Source: Paracoccaceae bacterium
GTDB taxonomy: Bacteria > Pseudomonadota > Alphaproteobacteria > Rhodobacterales > Rhodobacteraceae
Length of the DNA stretch: 5,708 bases
Assembly: GCA_003551745.1 (NCBI GenBank)
Contig: PUNI01000231.1
Span: forward strand, 1 to 5,708
Direction of reading: 5' to 3'
Shown: in pieces, positions 5,646 to 5,708 of the stretch
Position numbering within the stretch: the first letter of the stretch is position 1
Layout: each line of letters begins with the position of its first letter
The notes under the pieces: model-generated
Told to the model about the DNA's origin: nothing
Seen by the model: only the letters and a program-made list of their open reading frames with translations
The model's database searches: none
Position numbers and translations under genes: made by a program

Positions 5646-5708
5646 GGGACGGTGATCCTGTCGTTGGCGGCGACGCGGGGCCGGACGGGGCCGCGTACCG
5701 GACAAGGC
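5646..5708 (-). other. Leader of the operon, truncated by the window
   Basis: These 63 bases lie upstream of the first gene. Beyond the AGGA (5656-5659) I see no -35/-10 pair or operator. The true promoter may lie outside the window, or the genes may belong to a longer operon. Confidence 0.4.

Overview
The window reads as high-GC alphaproteobacterial chromosome, most like a Rhodobacteraceae-type genome. That is an inference from the strong G/C bias at third codon positions, the protein style and the IS481 remnant; nothing here fixes the genus. Every supported gene or gene remnant lies on the minus strand, so transcription runs from the right edge to the left.

Right and centre (about 5645 down to 1286): three intact, tightly packed genes that look like one operon. 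The first encodes a 200-residue protein I do not recognise. The second is an 827-residue glycosyltransferase that joins an N-terminal GT-A (family 2-like) domain to a C-terminal fucosyltransferase/NodZ-like GT-B domain. Its GTG start overlaps the stop of the first gene by 8 bases and has its own Shine-Dalgarno site. The third, 52 bases further on with a strong Shine-Dalgarno site and a GTG start, is a polysaccharide pyruvyl transferase family protein. Together they suggest synthesis and decoration of a surface or secreted glycan.

Left (about 1242 down to 1): a decaying end of the same locus. A sulfotransferase-family gene can be rebuilt across its full length (about 243 residues) only by repairing four single-base deletions. 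It keeps recognisable PAPS-binding motifs. After a GC-rich gap with a dense run of G-tracts comes the 5' end of a second sulfotransferase-like gene. It breaks into an internally deleted remnant of an IS481-family transposase, which continues to the window edge. A 12-bp tandem repeat sits between the pyruvyl transferase gene and the first sulfotransferase relic.

Reading of the whole: a glycan assembly operon that once ended in one or two sulfotransferases and has apparently lost sulfation through frameshifts and an IS insertion, while the sugar-transfer and pyruvyl-transfer genes stayed intact. The most unusual object is the two-domain glycosyltransferase. I see no CRISPR array, tRNA, rRNA or complete mobile element.
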